Below are positions 41,201-46,321 of a stretch of 64,000 nt of DNA, in pieces. Within the stretch, counting starts at the first letter, position 1, and each line of letters begins with the position of its first letter. The notes under the pieces were generated by a model, which saw only the letters and a program-made list of their open reading frames with translations, was not told where the DNA came from and did no database searches. Source of the DNA: Baylisascaris procyonis (Eukaryota; Nematoda; Chromadorea; Rhabditida; Ascarididae). The stretch lies in the NCBI GenBank assembly GCA_037389465.1, contig JAZARR010000146.1, positions 744,001-808,000 of the forward strand, read 5' to 3'. A program made the translations under genes and the position numbers.

Positions 41201-44118
41201 CAGAAACCAATTGTGTGTCGTAATGCCATAACTGTTATTGTAACTGCAACATTAAGATGCCATCAAAACGGACATCCATCAGTCTTAACAGCTCGGAGAT
41301 CCAATGGCAGTTTCTAGGCACGGAGAGAGTGAAATGGATATTTTAGAGACGTTAAATATTTCGGGGCCTGCCGAAAAGATCTGCGATTACGATAAAAGGG
41401 TATGCACCTTACGTCAAATTGACTGTGACGATGTTCGAAAATGAGAATACAAGCTGATGTCAAGGAGCAATCCAGCTGGAGACATGTAGAAAAGTGACTT
41501 TGCCAAGGGAATGCGATGAAAAATTCGAGGAACAACTTGCTCAAAGGTGTTCCAGATGTCGAGGAATTTGGCATATTTGGCATTTTCTATAGGGAAATAT
41601 AAGCGAACATTCAAGTAAGCCTTGTCGACAGGGTCGAGGCGAAAAGAATACGAAACTACCCACCCCTCGGTGAGCAATCGAACACTTGCAGTGCATGAAA
41701 CTTTGCGCAAGCAAAATCCTTCACAATGCAATTCAATCACCAGCGGAGGCTTTAAGGATAGAAAGGCTAAAAATTTTTCAAAAAAAAATTCTGATCTGTT
41801 GATGGGATCATAGCATTCAAATCGGACTAAACGCATTAGCAATAGTTTATGCATCGACTTCCATCCTATAAGATTCAGCATCGTTTCAACAAATAAAAAC
41901 TTCCAATAGAATCAGCAAATTTCTGCTAGCAATTGCAAGTGTGCAATGTTGCTAAACAAATCATGCACAGATTCGGTGGATCGCAAGTGAAATACACACA
42001 GGGAATACCTACATTTCCCAAGTAACTCAAAAGAAAACGGATTCTATGACCCACGTCATAAATTAAATTTTTCCTTCCGCCGGAAAATTTTAGTTGAAGG
42101 AATAAAGTCGCTTTTAGTAGACTCCCTCAAGGGAAAACGTAAATGATACAAGAGAATATGTGATGTGCCACATTGTAAAACCACAATAGAACTAACACAT
42201 TTATCACTTACTACGTCATTATTCTATCATATTATTACATCAAAACTTAAGTTTTTATAGCCCTGCTCCCTATAGCTCAACGTTCCCTCTCTTCAAATAG
42301 TTCTTCCTCCCACTGCCGAAAAATTTTCAAGTAATTAACGAATTCTATAGGGTTTTTCCACATCGTTCGATGCTCTAAATGCTCTTTCTTTTAAAGATTC
42401 CACGTGGCGATGAAATTATCCAGTTAGCTAAGTTCACATATGTACCAAATCAATTAAACGACATCAAAATGACATCAATGAAGGTTGCTCCCATGCGCTA
42501 AACAACATCCTGCAAGAATTTTTGTGCAAAATATTCTAATGCTACATTCAACAACTTCACAACGATATTACTAGACGCTCGATGACTATTCAATCAAAGC
42601 GTACAATAAAATAGGTGCTTAGATATTTATAGATAGTATATTAAAAATAAAAAAATAAATATGAACAAAAATATTAGGAAGCGACAAGAAATCTCATCCT
42701 AATTCGTTGCATTTTAAAGAAGGATTCTTATCTATTAGCTTCATGTCAATTGCATTTAGCAGGCGAATGTTACGCATCAAAATTCGGTGTTTTCTTTTTC
42801 ACTTTTTCACCGTTTCGCTATTCGCCGATGTAGACTAAACAAAGGAGCACAAATCATAGCAATTATTACTCTATGAAAACAATCGCAAATGAAATATACA
42901 TGAACGCACCTTGCCGATGAGCATAAAATATTGGACTTATTCCATGAAAGCCATTCGCTTGTAATCGTATAGCATGAATTACCCAATTGTGTCCAGCCTA
43001 CAAATGATTCGAAAGTGATAACGCATCAGTCAAATAATCATCAACTTTACTTTAACCACAATAAACGAATTAGATTTATAATAAAATTGGCGCTGAATAA
43101 ACTAATTTTTCATACTGAAAATAAACAGGATATAAAGTTTGCTTTCATAAGCTATTCACTTTGAATTAATAGCTCAAAGAAAGTTGAAATTGTTAGAGAA
43201 TAAAAACAAGTAGATTTTATGATAGCTTGAGACGCACTTAGATTTACACAGGTGTATGCGCCTTTCTCTTATCACTTGCATATACATGGATATCGTGTTT
43301 ATTTTTCACTCATGAAAGCTTCCTCTTACTCGAGCTCTTGTGAAGCGTATTATATGTATCCCGTCTAAAGTTCTGCGCTCTCATCTTCCAGTAGACGCGT
43401 TTAACTTTCCCATGTTTCGAGTGGAACATAAACGTAAACAAATAGATGCTTTTACGTACATATATTTCTTGTTCACGTCTATGCTCACATCTTCATTACA
43501 CAATGAAATTTTCTTTATTACTATGATTGAAAGTTTTTCCTTCATAATCTGTTTACTCACTTTCAATGGCTCAATTGCACAAAAAAAAAATGTCGCAGAA
43601 CAGATACCGTATCGCCGAATGCACCTCGTCGATGCGAATGAATTACAGTGCAAAAATATTGTGCTCTTTTTTTCAAAGATATTTCAACGCTTTTCTGCTG
43701 TAGTTCGAACAACGCGATGAGTTCTCACGGAAAGCCGCCAAATGTTTTGAGCAACGCGAAAATTTTCACTGAAGCGGACGAGTTGAAAAACGCTTTGAAT
43801 CGGAGGGTGAAAATTGAATTTTGAGAAAAAAAAACACAGTGAAGCATCAACTGCCAGCTTTGCTCTCGATTGCAGTGAAATTTCAATCTCAACCGGGCTT
43901 CAAAAACATAGAGTTTAGACTCATATGCAAACATTCGTCATTATGCCAAATGTACAAAAAAAACATCTTTCAATGATATATCTGTAGCACCAACCTGGAA
44001 TACACGTGAGTTCGATCCCACCAAAATTATAGTCGTATTCGTATTGCTGTTGTTGCTGTGAGCGTATCCTTGAAGCGATGCATATAACTGTCAGCCATAT
44101 AAATTTCGTACTTAACAT
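164..44118 (-). CDS. Giant multidomain extracellular protein, Uninflatable/SVEP1-like (whole gene, 3' end outside window)
   Basis: One minus-strand gene of about 55 exons, coding roughly 2,870 residues inside the window. Exons were joined where acceptor, donor and intron phase all agreed, and nearly every junction fits. Domains from N to C: signal peptide, C-type lectin, LDLa, CUB x3, CCP x4, unassigned, EGF_CA x2, CCP x4, Ig-like, Eph-type ligand-binding and Cys-rich modules, Ly6/uPAR-like, HYR, Cys-rich linkers, GCC2_GCC3 x3, EGF series, pentraxin/LamG-like. Lectin, CUB, LDLa, CCP, HYR, GCC2_GCC3, EGF and LamG together recall insect Uninflatable (apical tracheal and epidermal membrane protein) and SVEP1 (matrix adhesion). 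A role in cell-surface or matrix adhesion is inferred. No transmembrane segment is seen, but the C-terminus is missing. Most introns are phase 1, typical of shuffled extracellular modules. Uncertain points: exons 15, 31-32, and one unplaced exon between 2251 and 3391. Confidence 0.85.
2251..3391 (-). other. Intron region of the giant gene with at least one unplaced exon
   Basis: Intron phases on the two sides disagree (1 versus 0), so a coding exon must lie here or an edge is misplaced. Candidate openings follow ttgttcgcag near 2654 and in the GC-richer stretch 3170-3295. None of the minus-strand frames gives both an acceptor and a donor with the right phase by eye. Confidence 0.5.
3170..3295 (+). 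CDS. Exon-like open frame on the opposite strand inside an intron
   Basis: After cctaaacag a plus-strand frame reads [20 protein letters not shown] followed by [14 protein letters not shown] and ends at AAAG|gtataag, phase 1 in and 1 out. Base composition is GC-richer than the flanks and the peptide looks like an amphipathic helix. No neighbouring plus-strand exon was found, so this may be an old gene fragment, a chance frame or the shadow of a minus-strand exon. Function not recognised. Confidence 0.25.
3392..4384 (-). CDS. Exons 50-51: two further EGF repeats
   Basis: Exon 50 (4239-4384) starts GYTGSNC, completing the EGF opened in exon 49, then encodes [13 protein letters not shown]...[12 protein letters not shown] and ends at gtatga (phase 0). 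Exon 51 (3392-3512, acceptor tttaag) encodes [18 protein letters not shown] then [14 protein letters not shown]. The second looks like ligand-type EGFs (tight C-x-C and FTGDRC end). Exon 51 ends in phase 1, but the next recognised exon (2105-2250) starts in phase 0, so at least one short exon between them is not located. Confidence 0.78.
4419..4853 (-). CDS. Two open frames in the intron between exons 49 and 50
   Basis: Minus-strand frames at 4629-4853 ([20 protein letters not shown]...CNLEAKML...SGACPLEMF) and 4419-4601 ([20 protein letters not shown]...) are coding-like and contain Cys. They could be alternative exons, because a gtatag donor in the second would join exon 50 in phase 1. Direct joining of exon 49 to exon 50 restores a perfect EGF, so they are not needed in the main product. 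The two are separated by too little sequence for a normal intron. Confidence 0.25.
5433..8935 (-). CDS. Exons 46-49: EGF repeats
   Basis: Exons 8726-8935, 7415-7671, 6171-6282 and 5433-5657. Recognisable units include [47 protein letters not shown] then [24 protein letters not shown] then [25 protein letters not shown], and [14 protein letters not shown]. The C-x-C-x2-G-(F/Y)-x-G-x2-C ends are kept across splices (for example PRGWQ|GVRC). Exon 47 ends in phase 0, the others in phase 1. The exon 49 acceptor is atttaag. Confidence 0.82.
6633..7037 (+). CDS. Plus-strand 134-codon open frame in an intron, unrecognised
   Basis: The open frame starts [14 protein letters not shown] and includes [20 protein letters not shown] and [16 protein letters not shown]. 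It lies between exons 47 and 48 of the giant gene on the opposite strand. A segment downstream (7113-7250) repeats part of its wording (FN..QAF...KETSPL), suggesting an internal duplication. No splice partners or family found. It may be a relic gene or noncoding. Confidence 0.2.
   Translation: MRRSEILLTYASMFAKMFFLVREISSKSFVIPVQAVTNFGPDFSDKLALYSKVTAIVATHFFNDKQAFRQVFLGPRKETSPLCLASSNSNKFPSVIERMSLTEIEKLIPSQSFGTGHALAPEIPTVLAKCDYNH
9251..10684 (-). CDS. Exons 43-45: EGF repeats with a proline-rich linker
   Basis: Exon 43 (10499-10684) encodes an EGF ([20 protein letters not shown] then AGHYC) and most of a second ([14 protein letters not shown]). Exon 44 (10207-10302) finishes it (GFAGLRC), adds [12 protein letters not shown] and starts a third ([10 protein letters not shown]). 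Exon 45 (9251-9424) continues [19 protein letters not shown] and holds another start, [11 protein letters not shown]. Several EGFs are split across exons in phase 1. The exon 43 acceptor is ctttgag. Confidence 0.8.
11086..12004 (-). CDS. Exons 40-42: three ephrin-receptor-like (GCC2_GCC3) Cys repeats
   Basis: Three phase 1-1 exons of 156-162 bp: 11849-12004 ([20 protein letters not shown] ... [11 protein letters not shown]), 11462-11623 ([20 protein letters not shown] ... CIECRQGTT) and 11086-11247 ([20 protein letters not shown] ... CLRCPEGTV). The repeated pattern C.pG.fs..gl.pC..Cp.G.Yq...g...C..Cp.Gt....g.....C is that of the GCC2_GCC3 family (Pfam Ephrin_rec_like). This family occurs in Eph receptors, SVEP1 and Uninflatable. 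Confidence 0.9.
12300..12715 (+). mobile_element. Decayed RTE-type LINE fragment (reverse-transcriptase polyprotein C-terminus)
   Basis: Plus-strand frames give [19 protein letters not shown], then in another frame [14 protein letters not shown], and in a third [19 protein letters not shown]. These are the conserved consecutive motifs at the end of nematode RTE-like ORFs (A.ERr..gi.r.dR..., K.rWAGHiaR..D.rW, W.PRd.kR..GRp.tRW.d). Frame changes and substitutions show the copy is dead. It sits in the intron between exons 39 and 40 of the giant gene, opposite to it in direction. Confidence 0.7.
13670..15498 (-). CDS. Exons 36-39: unassigned extracellular segment with paired Cys
   Basis: Exons 15413-15498, 15049-15237, 13849-13947 and 13670-13733, with phases 1, 0, 0, 0 and 1 that all agree. 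Pieces include [77 protein letters not shown] and [19 protein letters not shown]. Two exons lack Met and so are easily missed by ORF finders. The segment links the HYR part to the GCC2_GCC3 repeats. It may hold a SEA-like fold, but I do not recognise a family. Confidence 0.6.
14903..14932. repeat. 13-bp direct repeat, period 17
   Basis: AGTATCACCGTTT at 14903-14915 and 14920-14932, in the intron between exons 37 and 38. Confidence 0.85.
16303..16527 (-). CDS. Exon 35: Cys-rich linker module
   Basis: A gatatttcag acceptor and gtaagc donor enclose a phase 1-1 exon: [17 protein letters not shown], then [29 protein letters not shown] and a final PPVC. The final Cys with Trp (SCTAGSGW...C) resembles a sushi end, but the middle has extra Cys. 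It directly follows HYR, as a Cys-rich unit does in Uninflatable-like proteins. No named family assigned. Confidence 0.7.
17485..17727 (-). CDS. Exon 34: complete HYR (hyalin repeat) domain
   Basis: Begins [19 protein letters not shown]. The centre is [14 protein letters not shown] and the end is [20 protein letters not shown], then YTAK. The D..PP.i.CP opening, the V.W..a.D core and the v.v.A.D..GN.a.C ending match the HYR consensus throughout. Acceptor is ttttttag, donor gtcaaa, phases 1 and 1. HYR domains are Ig-like folds used in cell adhesion and usually sit beside CCP or GCC2_GCC3 modules, as here. Confidence 0.85.
18307..18482 (-). CDS. Exon 33: HYR (hyalin repeat) domain, C-terminal half
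   Basis: Encodes [20 protein letters not shown] and then [18 protein letters not shown] followed by [13 protein letters not shown]...DND, the G-T-V.V.W...D..G motif and the closing C.t.i.V are HYR features. The 3' junction has no GT. A GC donor (GAAG|gcatgt) gives phase 1 and continues to DRWPPILKC in exon 34, a normal HYR start. The acceptor is probably ttcaccag at 18483 (phase 2), which the preceding exon must match. Confidence 0.65.
18550..19257 (-). CDS. Exons 31-32: probable beta-rich/HYR-related segment, structure uncertain
   Basis: Exon 31 (19132-19257, tttatag acceptor, phase 1) encodes [20 protein letters not shown] and [16 protein letters not shown], not starting with Met. A second exon starts after aaattag at 18714. 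One frame reads [20 protein letters not shown] and stops soon; another reads [18 protein letters not shown] then [15 protein letters not shown], similar to the end of an HYR domain. I could not find a donor that joins either frame cleanly to the next exon. An HYR first half is expected here because exon 33 starts mid-domain. A sequencing frameshift or a missed short exon is possible. Confidence 0.35.
19600..19863 (-). CDS. Exon 30: Ly6/uPAR-like three-finger domain
   Basis: The frame begins [15 protein letters not shown], continues [18 protein letters not shown], and ends [14 protein letters not shown]. The CYxC start, the CF after a GDSC loop and the closing CC..D.CN are hallmarks of the Ly6/uPAR (LU) fold, which binds protein partners outside the cell. 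A gtgatg donor gives phase 1. The frame stays open beyond it ([20 protein letters not shown]), which resembles the start of an HYR domain, so the 3' edge may be further left. Confidence 0.68.
20099..20315 (-). CDS. Exon 29: Eph-receptor-type Cys-rich segment after the ligand-binding domain
   Basis: A gtttcag acceptor opens a phase-0 exon: [20 protein letters not shown], then [14 protein letters not shown] and STCVCKKSH...GKC. Eph receptors have FPdTIT...LLEVSGSCV...[24 protein letters not shown] at exactly this point, directly after KCP. Conserved Cys spacing, the FP-TIT motif and the G-x-W are all present. The exon ends in phase 1. The match supports descent of exons 26-29 from an Eph-like module, or use of the same fold pair. 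Confidence 0.75.
21413..22537 (-). CDS. Exons 26-28: Eph-receptor-type ligand-binding (galactose-binding-like jelly-roll) domain
   Basis: Exon 26 (22485-22537) encodes [18 protein letters not shown], like the ETLLDT...GW start of Eph ligand-binding domains. Exon 27 (22236 to about 22327-22333; several adjacent acceptors, all phase 0) ends HCGHYWERS. Exon 28 (21413-21707) has [20 protein letters not shown], matching the RI.VE.KFTLRDC...C..TFNLYY region of Eph. It ends FVAVAIES...[14 protein letters not shown], matching the FYLAFQD...VRVFYKKCP end. A more general discoidin-type fold cannot be excluded, but the segment that follows (exon 29) is also Eph-type, which favours this reading. Confidence 0.65.
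22978..24592 (-). CDS. Exons 22-25: degenerate CCP 8 and an immunoglobulin-like domain
   Basis: Exon 22 (24482-24592) starts [10 protein letters not shown]...SFHC, the first half of a sushi. Exon 23 (23672-23877) finishes it without the usual Trp and then begins [12 protein letters not shown]. Exon 24 (23228-23320) supplies [13 protein letters not shown] and [11 protein letters not shown]. Exon 25 (22978-23122) supplies [17 protein letters not shown]. The Cys, Trp and D-x-Y-x-C pattern is the Ig signature (C strand Cys, W, then DSYQC). Junctions 1, 0, 0 and 1 all fit. A plus-strand open frame across exon 25 is its shadow. Confidence 0.68.
25005..25796 (-). CDS. Exons 20-21: CCP/sushi domain 7 split by a phase-2 intron
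   Basis: Exon 20 (25709-25796) encodes [18 protein letters not shown] and ends inside a codon (AA|gtaggt). Exon 21 (25005-25117) completes that codon and encodes [14 protein letters not shown]...[11 protein letters not shown]...LC. Together they give one sushi with its four Cys and Trp, interrupted by an intron, unlike the earlier one-exon sushis. Confidence 0.78.
26682..26733. repeat. Exact 22-bp direct repeat, period 30
   Basis: ACTTGGAATTTCATAGCTTC plus TT occurs at 26682-26703 and again at 26712-26733, separated by a short poly-T run, inside the intron between exons 19 and 20. Confidence 0.9.
26929..28434 (-). CDS. Exons 18-19: CCP/sushi domains 5 and 6
   Basis: Exon 18 (28234-28434) encodes [10 protein letters not shown]...CTLTFQC...[16 protein letters not shown]. 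Exon 19 (26929-27114) encodes [11 protein letters not shown]...[13 protein letters not shown]...LCQDNNLW...PPVC. Both are phase 1-1 and have four Cys and a Trp. Exon 19 starts at tandem acceptors (ttgcagcag), so two mRNAs differing by one codon are possible. The exon 18 acceptor is tttaaag. Confidence 0.82.
29445..29836 (-). CDS. Exons 16-17: two EGF (calcium-binding type) repeats
   Basis: Exon 16 (29711-29836) encodes [20 protein letters not shown] then [11 protein letters not shown], a six-Cys EGF. Exon 17 (29445-29621) begins [17 protein letters not shown] and continues [13 protein letters not shown]. The DIDEC start and aromatic residue fit EGF_CA. Exon 17 has a longer than usual stretch before its last Cys. 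The exon 16 acceptor is ctttgag, a non-CAG type also seen at exon 43. Confidence 0.8.
31043..31165 (-). CDS. Exon 15: unassigned segment (3' edge uncertain)
   Basis: A ttgcag acceptor opens a frame [18 protein letters not shown] followed by [20 protein letters not shown]. It alternates polar and apolar residues like beta strands and carries several Cys. The donor chosen (gtaatg) gives phase 1, which the next EGF exon requires, and preserves a Cys codon across the junction. An alternative end at a gttact donor near 30971 would give phase 0 and not fit. No domain family recognised. Confidence 0.5.
31616..34220 (-). CDS. Exons 11-14: four CCP/sushi domains
   Basis: Four phase 1-1 exons, one sushi each: 34050-34220 (CPPLQVNSS...CKTGFTLLG...MWSAETPTC), 32789-32959 ([14 protein letters not shown]...CQLGYND...TWIPIPTC), 32288-32476 (NCGTPE...CAEGMYLVG...HWSTPTFRC) and 31616-31777 (ICYAT...CRKGFIAD...TWDTTPVC). 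Each has the four Cys and the Trp before the last Cys that define CCP modules. Acceptors are ctttcag, ttgcag, ctttcag and ttgcag. One domain per symmetric exon is the usual sushi gene structure. Confidence 0.85.
34994..36658 (-). CDS. Exons 9-10: divergent CUB domain 3
   Basis: Exon 9 (36606-36658) is only 53 bp and encodes [18 protein letters not shown], the C-x-W-x-I core of a CUB. Exon 10 (34994-35132) continues with [14 protein letters not shown] and ends VLVVSFSK. Phases (1, 0, 1) match both neighbours. The domain is shorter than a usual CUB and is assigned with less certainty. Confidence 0.62.
37204..38097 (-). CDS. Exons 7-8: CUB domain 2
   Basis: Exons 37952-38097 and 37204-37405 join in phase 0. 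Features are CUB-like: [26 protein letters not shown], then [11 protein letters not shown] (matching the usual D.l.iydG) and a closing FEIRFRQ strand. Acceptors are gtag and tttacag; donors are gtatga and gtacta. Several N-x-S/T sequons are present. Confidence 0.78.
38555..38612. repeat. Short degenerate tandem repeat
   Basis: GAATCCATG-like units recur several times (gaatccatggatccatgaaatccgtg, then gaatccatgaaaatcc) just after the exon 6 donor. Confidence 0.6.
38646..39458 (-). CDS. Exons 5-6: LDL-receptor class A repeat followed by CUB domain 1
   Basis: Exon 5 (39214-39458, TTTTACAG acceptor) begins with an LDLa repeat. [20 protein letters not shown] continues into CADNSDED, so the calcium-binding Cys/Asp pattern (CDG..DC.DNSDE) is intact. 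After its last Cys comes the start of a CUB domain ([12 protein letters not shown]...SDCRWTI). Exon 6 (38646-38880) supplies the rest of CUB 1, ending FHFRYSVQ. The exon 6 acceptor is gaag rather than cag, so its 5' edge is less certain. The phase (0 in, 1 out) is consistent. Confidence 0.75.
39920..39941. repeat. (CA)n microsatellite
   Basis: A run of acacacgcacacacacacgc in the intron between exons 4 and 5. Other homopolymers include C-runs near 22011 and a G-run near 47263. Confidence 0.85.
40598..42997 (-). CDS. Exons 2-4: C-type lectin domain
   Basis: Exons at 42910-42997, 41039-41243 and 40598-40736, with junction phases 1, 2, 0 and 1 that all match. Together they make a CLECT fold. 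The opening is [12 protein letters not shown], followed by a WNKSNILC helix segment, the core [14 protein letters not shown], and the closing [12 protein letters not shown] do not see a clear EPN/QPD plus WND calcium or sugar motif, so carbohydrate binding is not predicted. Placement at the N-terminus, before LDLa and CUB, matches Uninflatable-type proteins. Confidence 0.8.
41414..41881 (-). CDS. 155-codon open frame nested in intron 2 of the giant gene
   Basis: The longest uninterrupted minus-strand frame in this intron reads [20 protein letters not shown], later [40 protein letters not shown] and [20 protein letters not shown]. It has an even residue composition unlike random AT-rich sequence. 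No splice to exon 2 or 3 is needed. I do not recognise a family. It could be a nested single-exon gene or a remnant of one. Confidence 0.3.
   Translation of the reverse strand: MLNLIGWKSMHKLLLMRLVRFECYDPINRSEFFFEKFLAFLSLKPPLVIELHCEGFCLRKVSCTASVRLLTEGWVVSYSFRLDPVDKAYLNVRLYFPIENAKYAKFLDIWNTFEQVVPRIFHRIPLAKSLFYMSPAGLLLDISLYSHFRTSSQSI
43995..44118 (-). CDS. Exon 1: signal peptide of the giant extracellular protein
   Basis: The ATG at 44118 opens a frame starting [20 protein letters not shown], a typical signal peptide (basic n-region, hydrophobic core, cleavage probably after the SRIRS stretch). A Gln run and an acidic/Tyr segment follow, ending ...LTCIPG. The exon ends at a GT donor (gttggt) in phase 1. 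Exon 2 then begins [10 protein letters not shown], the start of a C-type lectin fold, which supports both the start and the junction. Confidence 0.75.
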
Positions 44119-46182
44119 AGATATCGCTTCGTTGACCTACACAGAGTGTTAGCAGACGTAGACCACACGACGATTAGATGCTTCCGTGTATGATGTGCCG
44201 CAAGGTGAATCATCAACTACAAATATGGTTGCGGAATGCAAGCCGAATGCTAGTAAGCTGCACGCAGATGAACGGCCATTATTGGTGGGGAACGTACTCG
44301 TTATCACAGACTAGGGCGTGCGATGATGCCCTTCGCGTTTGCGCATGCACAACCATCTCAACTGGTTTTATGTTTTCTTTGATGGCTCACTTGTGCCGTA
44401 CATCAGTCTCTATCGTCGTTCTACTTTTGCAATTTGCTTGCCTCTTCGATGATTTCTTAGCCTCTTTTCCTCATCGTTCTTGTATCACTCGTTGATGCTC
44501 TAAATTCATCGTCAACCTATCAAAATCTATTCGGCAGTGTTAATGAAACATTGTTATAAAATTACTTGTCTTCACAAGAGTTCTAATAGCCCTTTAGGAA
44601 ATTTTAAAGAGAAAGCTACTTAGTGGAGAAATTTTGAAAGCTGAAAGACCAATTTTTCGTGTTTCATTCAAGCATCTTTAGTAATTCAAAATTTCTCTTC
44701 AACCGAAAGATCCATTTTCTCTTTCAAAAGTATTAATAACAAACAATTAACCAACTATGAAAGCTACTTAAATGCAGCGTTAATCTTTTAGAGTATTATG
44801 CTTGAATGAATAAAAAAGCATATATGAGCAGTAGTAATCTCCTCACTACCTCTCAAAAGAAAGCTTTCTTTGTGAATATATCTCGGCCTTATGGAGATGC
44901 TAGATGGAGCTGAATTTTGACACTCAAAAATAGTGAATTGGTTGTTCGAAAGAGATTGCAATACGAAGGCGACCAAATACGACCCTTAAAGAGAGTAATT
45001 ATTTATTGGCTTTTTTTTTCGTTACTAGTTTTGTTGAAATTTCGATTTAAAAAAATTCTATCGAAAAAAAAGAAAGAAAATAAGGAAATTCATCACTCTT
45101 CATCGATATTTGATACTGATATTTTTCGAAATTCGCATAGAAATCTTCATATTTCGTTAAATTATTAATTACAACCAAAAGAAGATGAAAACGGCGAAAT
45201 TAAAGCGAATATTGCTTAAAAACTTACTATTTAACACCTTTTCATATTCGTTTCAAATTTTTTACAATGTTATTTATCGCAGTAGGAAAATAAAATTTTT
45301 GTTTCTGCAATTTTAAAGTTGTCAGCAATCAATTCCGAAATTTTTCCCATCCTTTCATTCATGACTTTTGATATGTTTCAGAGGAATAAAAACAAGACCT
45401 TTTCGTGCGTAACGGATACACCAAAATAATATGCTATCATTTTTGAGATCATCAGCTGTATCGTTCGAAGGAATTCTATGCTTAATCAGCATTAAATATC
45501 GCTTAGTAATCGATATAGACGGTTTTCCTATCAATTATTGATAATCATTTGATTAGTAATATGTATCAAAAAAAAAATGCAAAAATTAAATTAGATAAAA
45601 CTTTGTAAGCGCCTTACGAAGTTATTGATAATTAAAGCTATAAAATTTTTGTATAAATTTTAACCATAATGTTGCAATTAATTTTTCTTGCTAATTTTCG
45701 TCTGTGGAAATGCAACCACTGTATAGCAAGCGAACTGTATGCTGCGGAATTAACCCTGATGTAGAGACTAAGAGATTGTTTTAAAAAAAAACTTTCGTTC
45801 AAAAGCATTATTTTACGCTCGAATGAACTCGAATGAACATTGCTTGAAAGTTATGCAGCTGATTTCAGAAATCGAATCAAGGTACCCTGAATGAATGATG
45901 AAAAAAGAGGTCGAAAGATGTCCAAATCTTATGCGTTGCTACTCAGAATAGAAAGATCCAGAGATTGTTTATAACAAATTCATTCAAAATGTAGGCTTCA
46001 TCGCACAATCTCTGATAAGAGGCTAACAATATATTCAAAGCTCGCAGAATAGAGTTAAATATATGCATTGAATGTACGATCCCATCAAACCACATCCACT
46101 GATACTTTGGCATCAATCTCCCCTTCCCTCTTCCTCCCTCCTCGCAGCCTTCGTGGCGTGAAAGTTAAATGGTGGGTAACTG
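44119..46182. other. Intergenic region between the giant gene and the homeobox gene
   Basis: About 2 kb of mostly AT-rich sequence with homopolymer runs and no supported exon. The part just right of 44118 should hold the promoter of the giant gene (minus strand). A possible spliced-leader acceptor (tctgtgtag) lies about 18 bp before the ATG. Tandem copies of an 11-bp unit (ctcgaatgaa) occur near 45820. Confidence 0.4.
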
Positions 46183-46321
46183 TTAAAGAAATGGAAATCT
46201 CCCACTGCTGTCATCGTAGCTTTGAATGAAAGGACTCGACGGACTGACTGGAGGAGCACTAAGAACTTGCATTTTTCTTTGCAGAAGAAGATCTTCACGG
46301 TTTCGAGTAGCGTGCCAAGTT
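46183..46321 (-). CDS. Probable C-terminal exon of the homeobox gene
   Basis: After ccgttgcag a frame reads [20 protein letters not shown] then [15 protein letters not shown] and stops (TAA at 46185-46183). Ser/Pro-rich wording suits a transcription factor tail. The acceptor gives phase 2 in, whereas exon 3 ends in phase 1. A later AG (atgcaag, 46258 region) would give phase 1 and shorten the exon. Either that AG is used or a small exon is missing. Confidence 0.5.
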
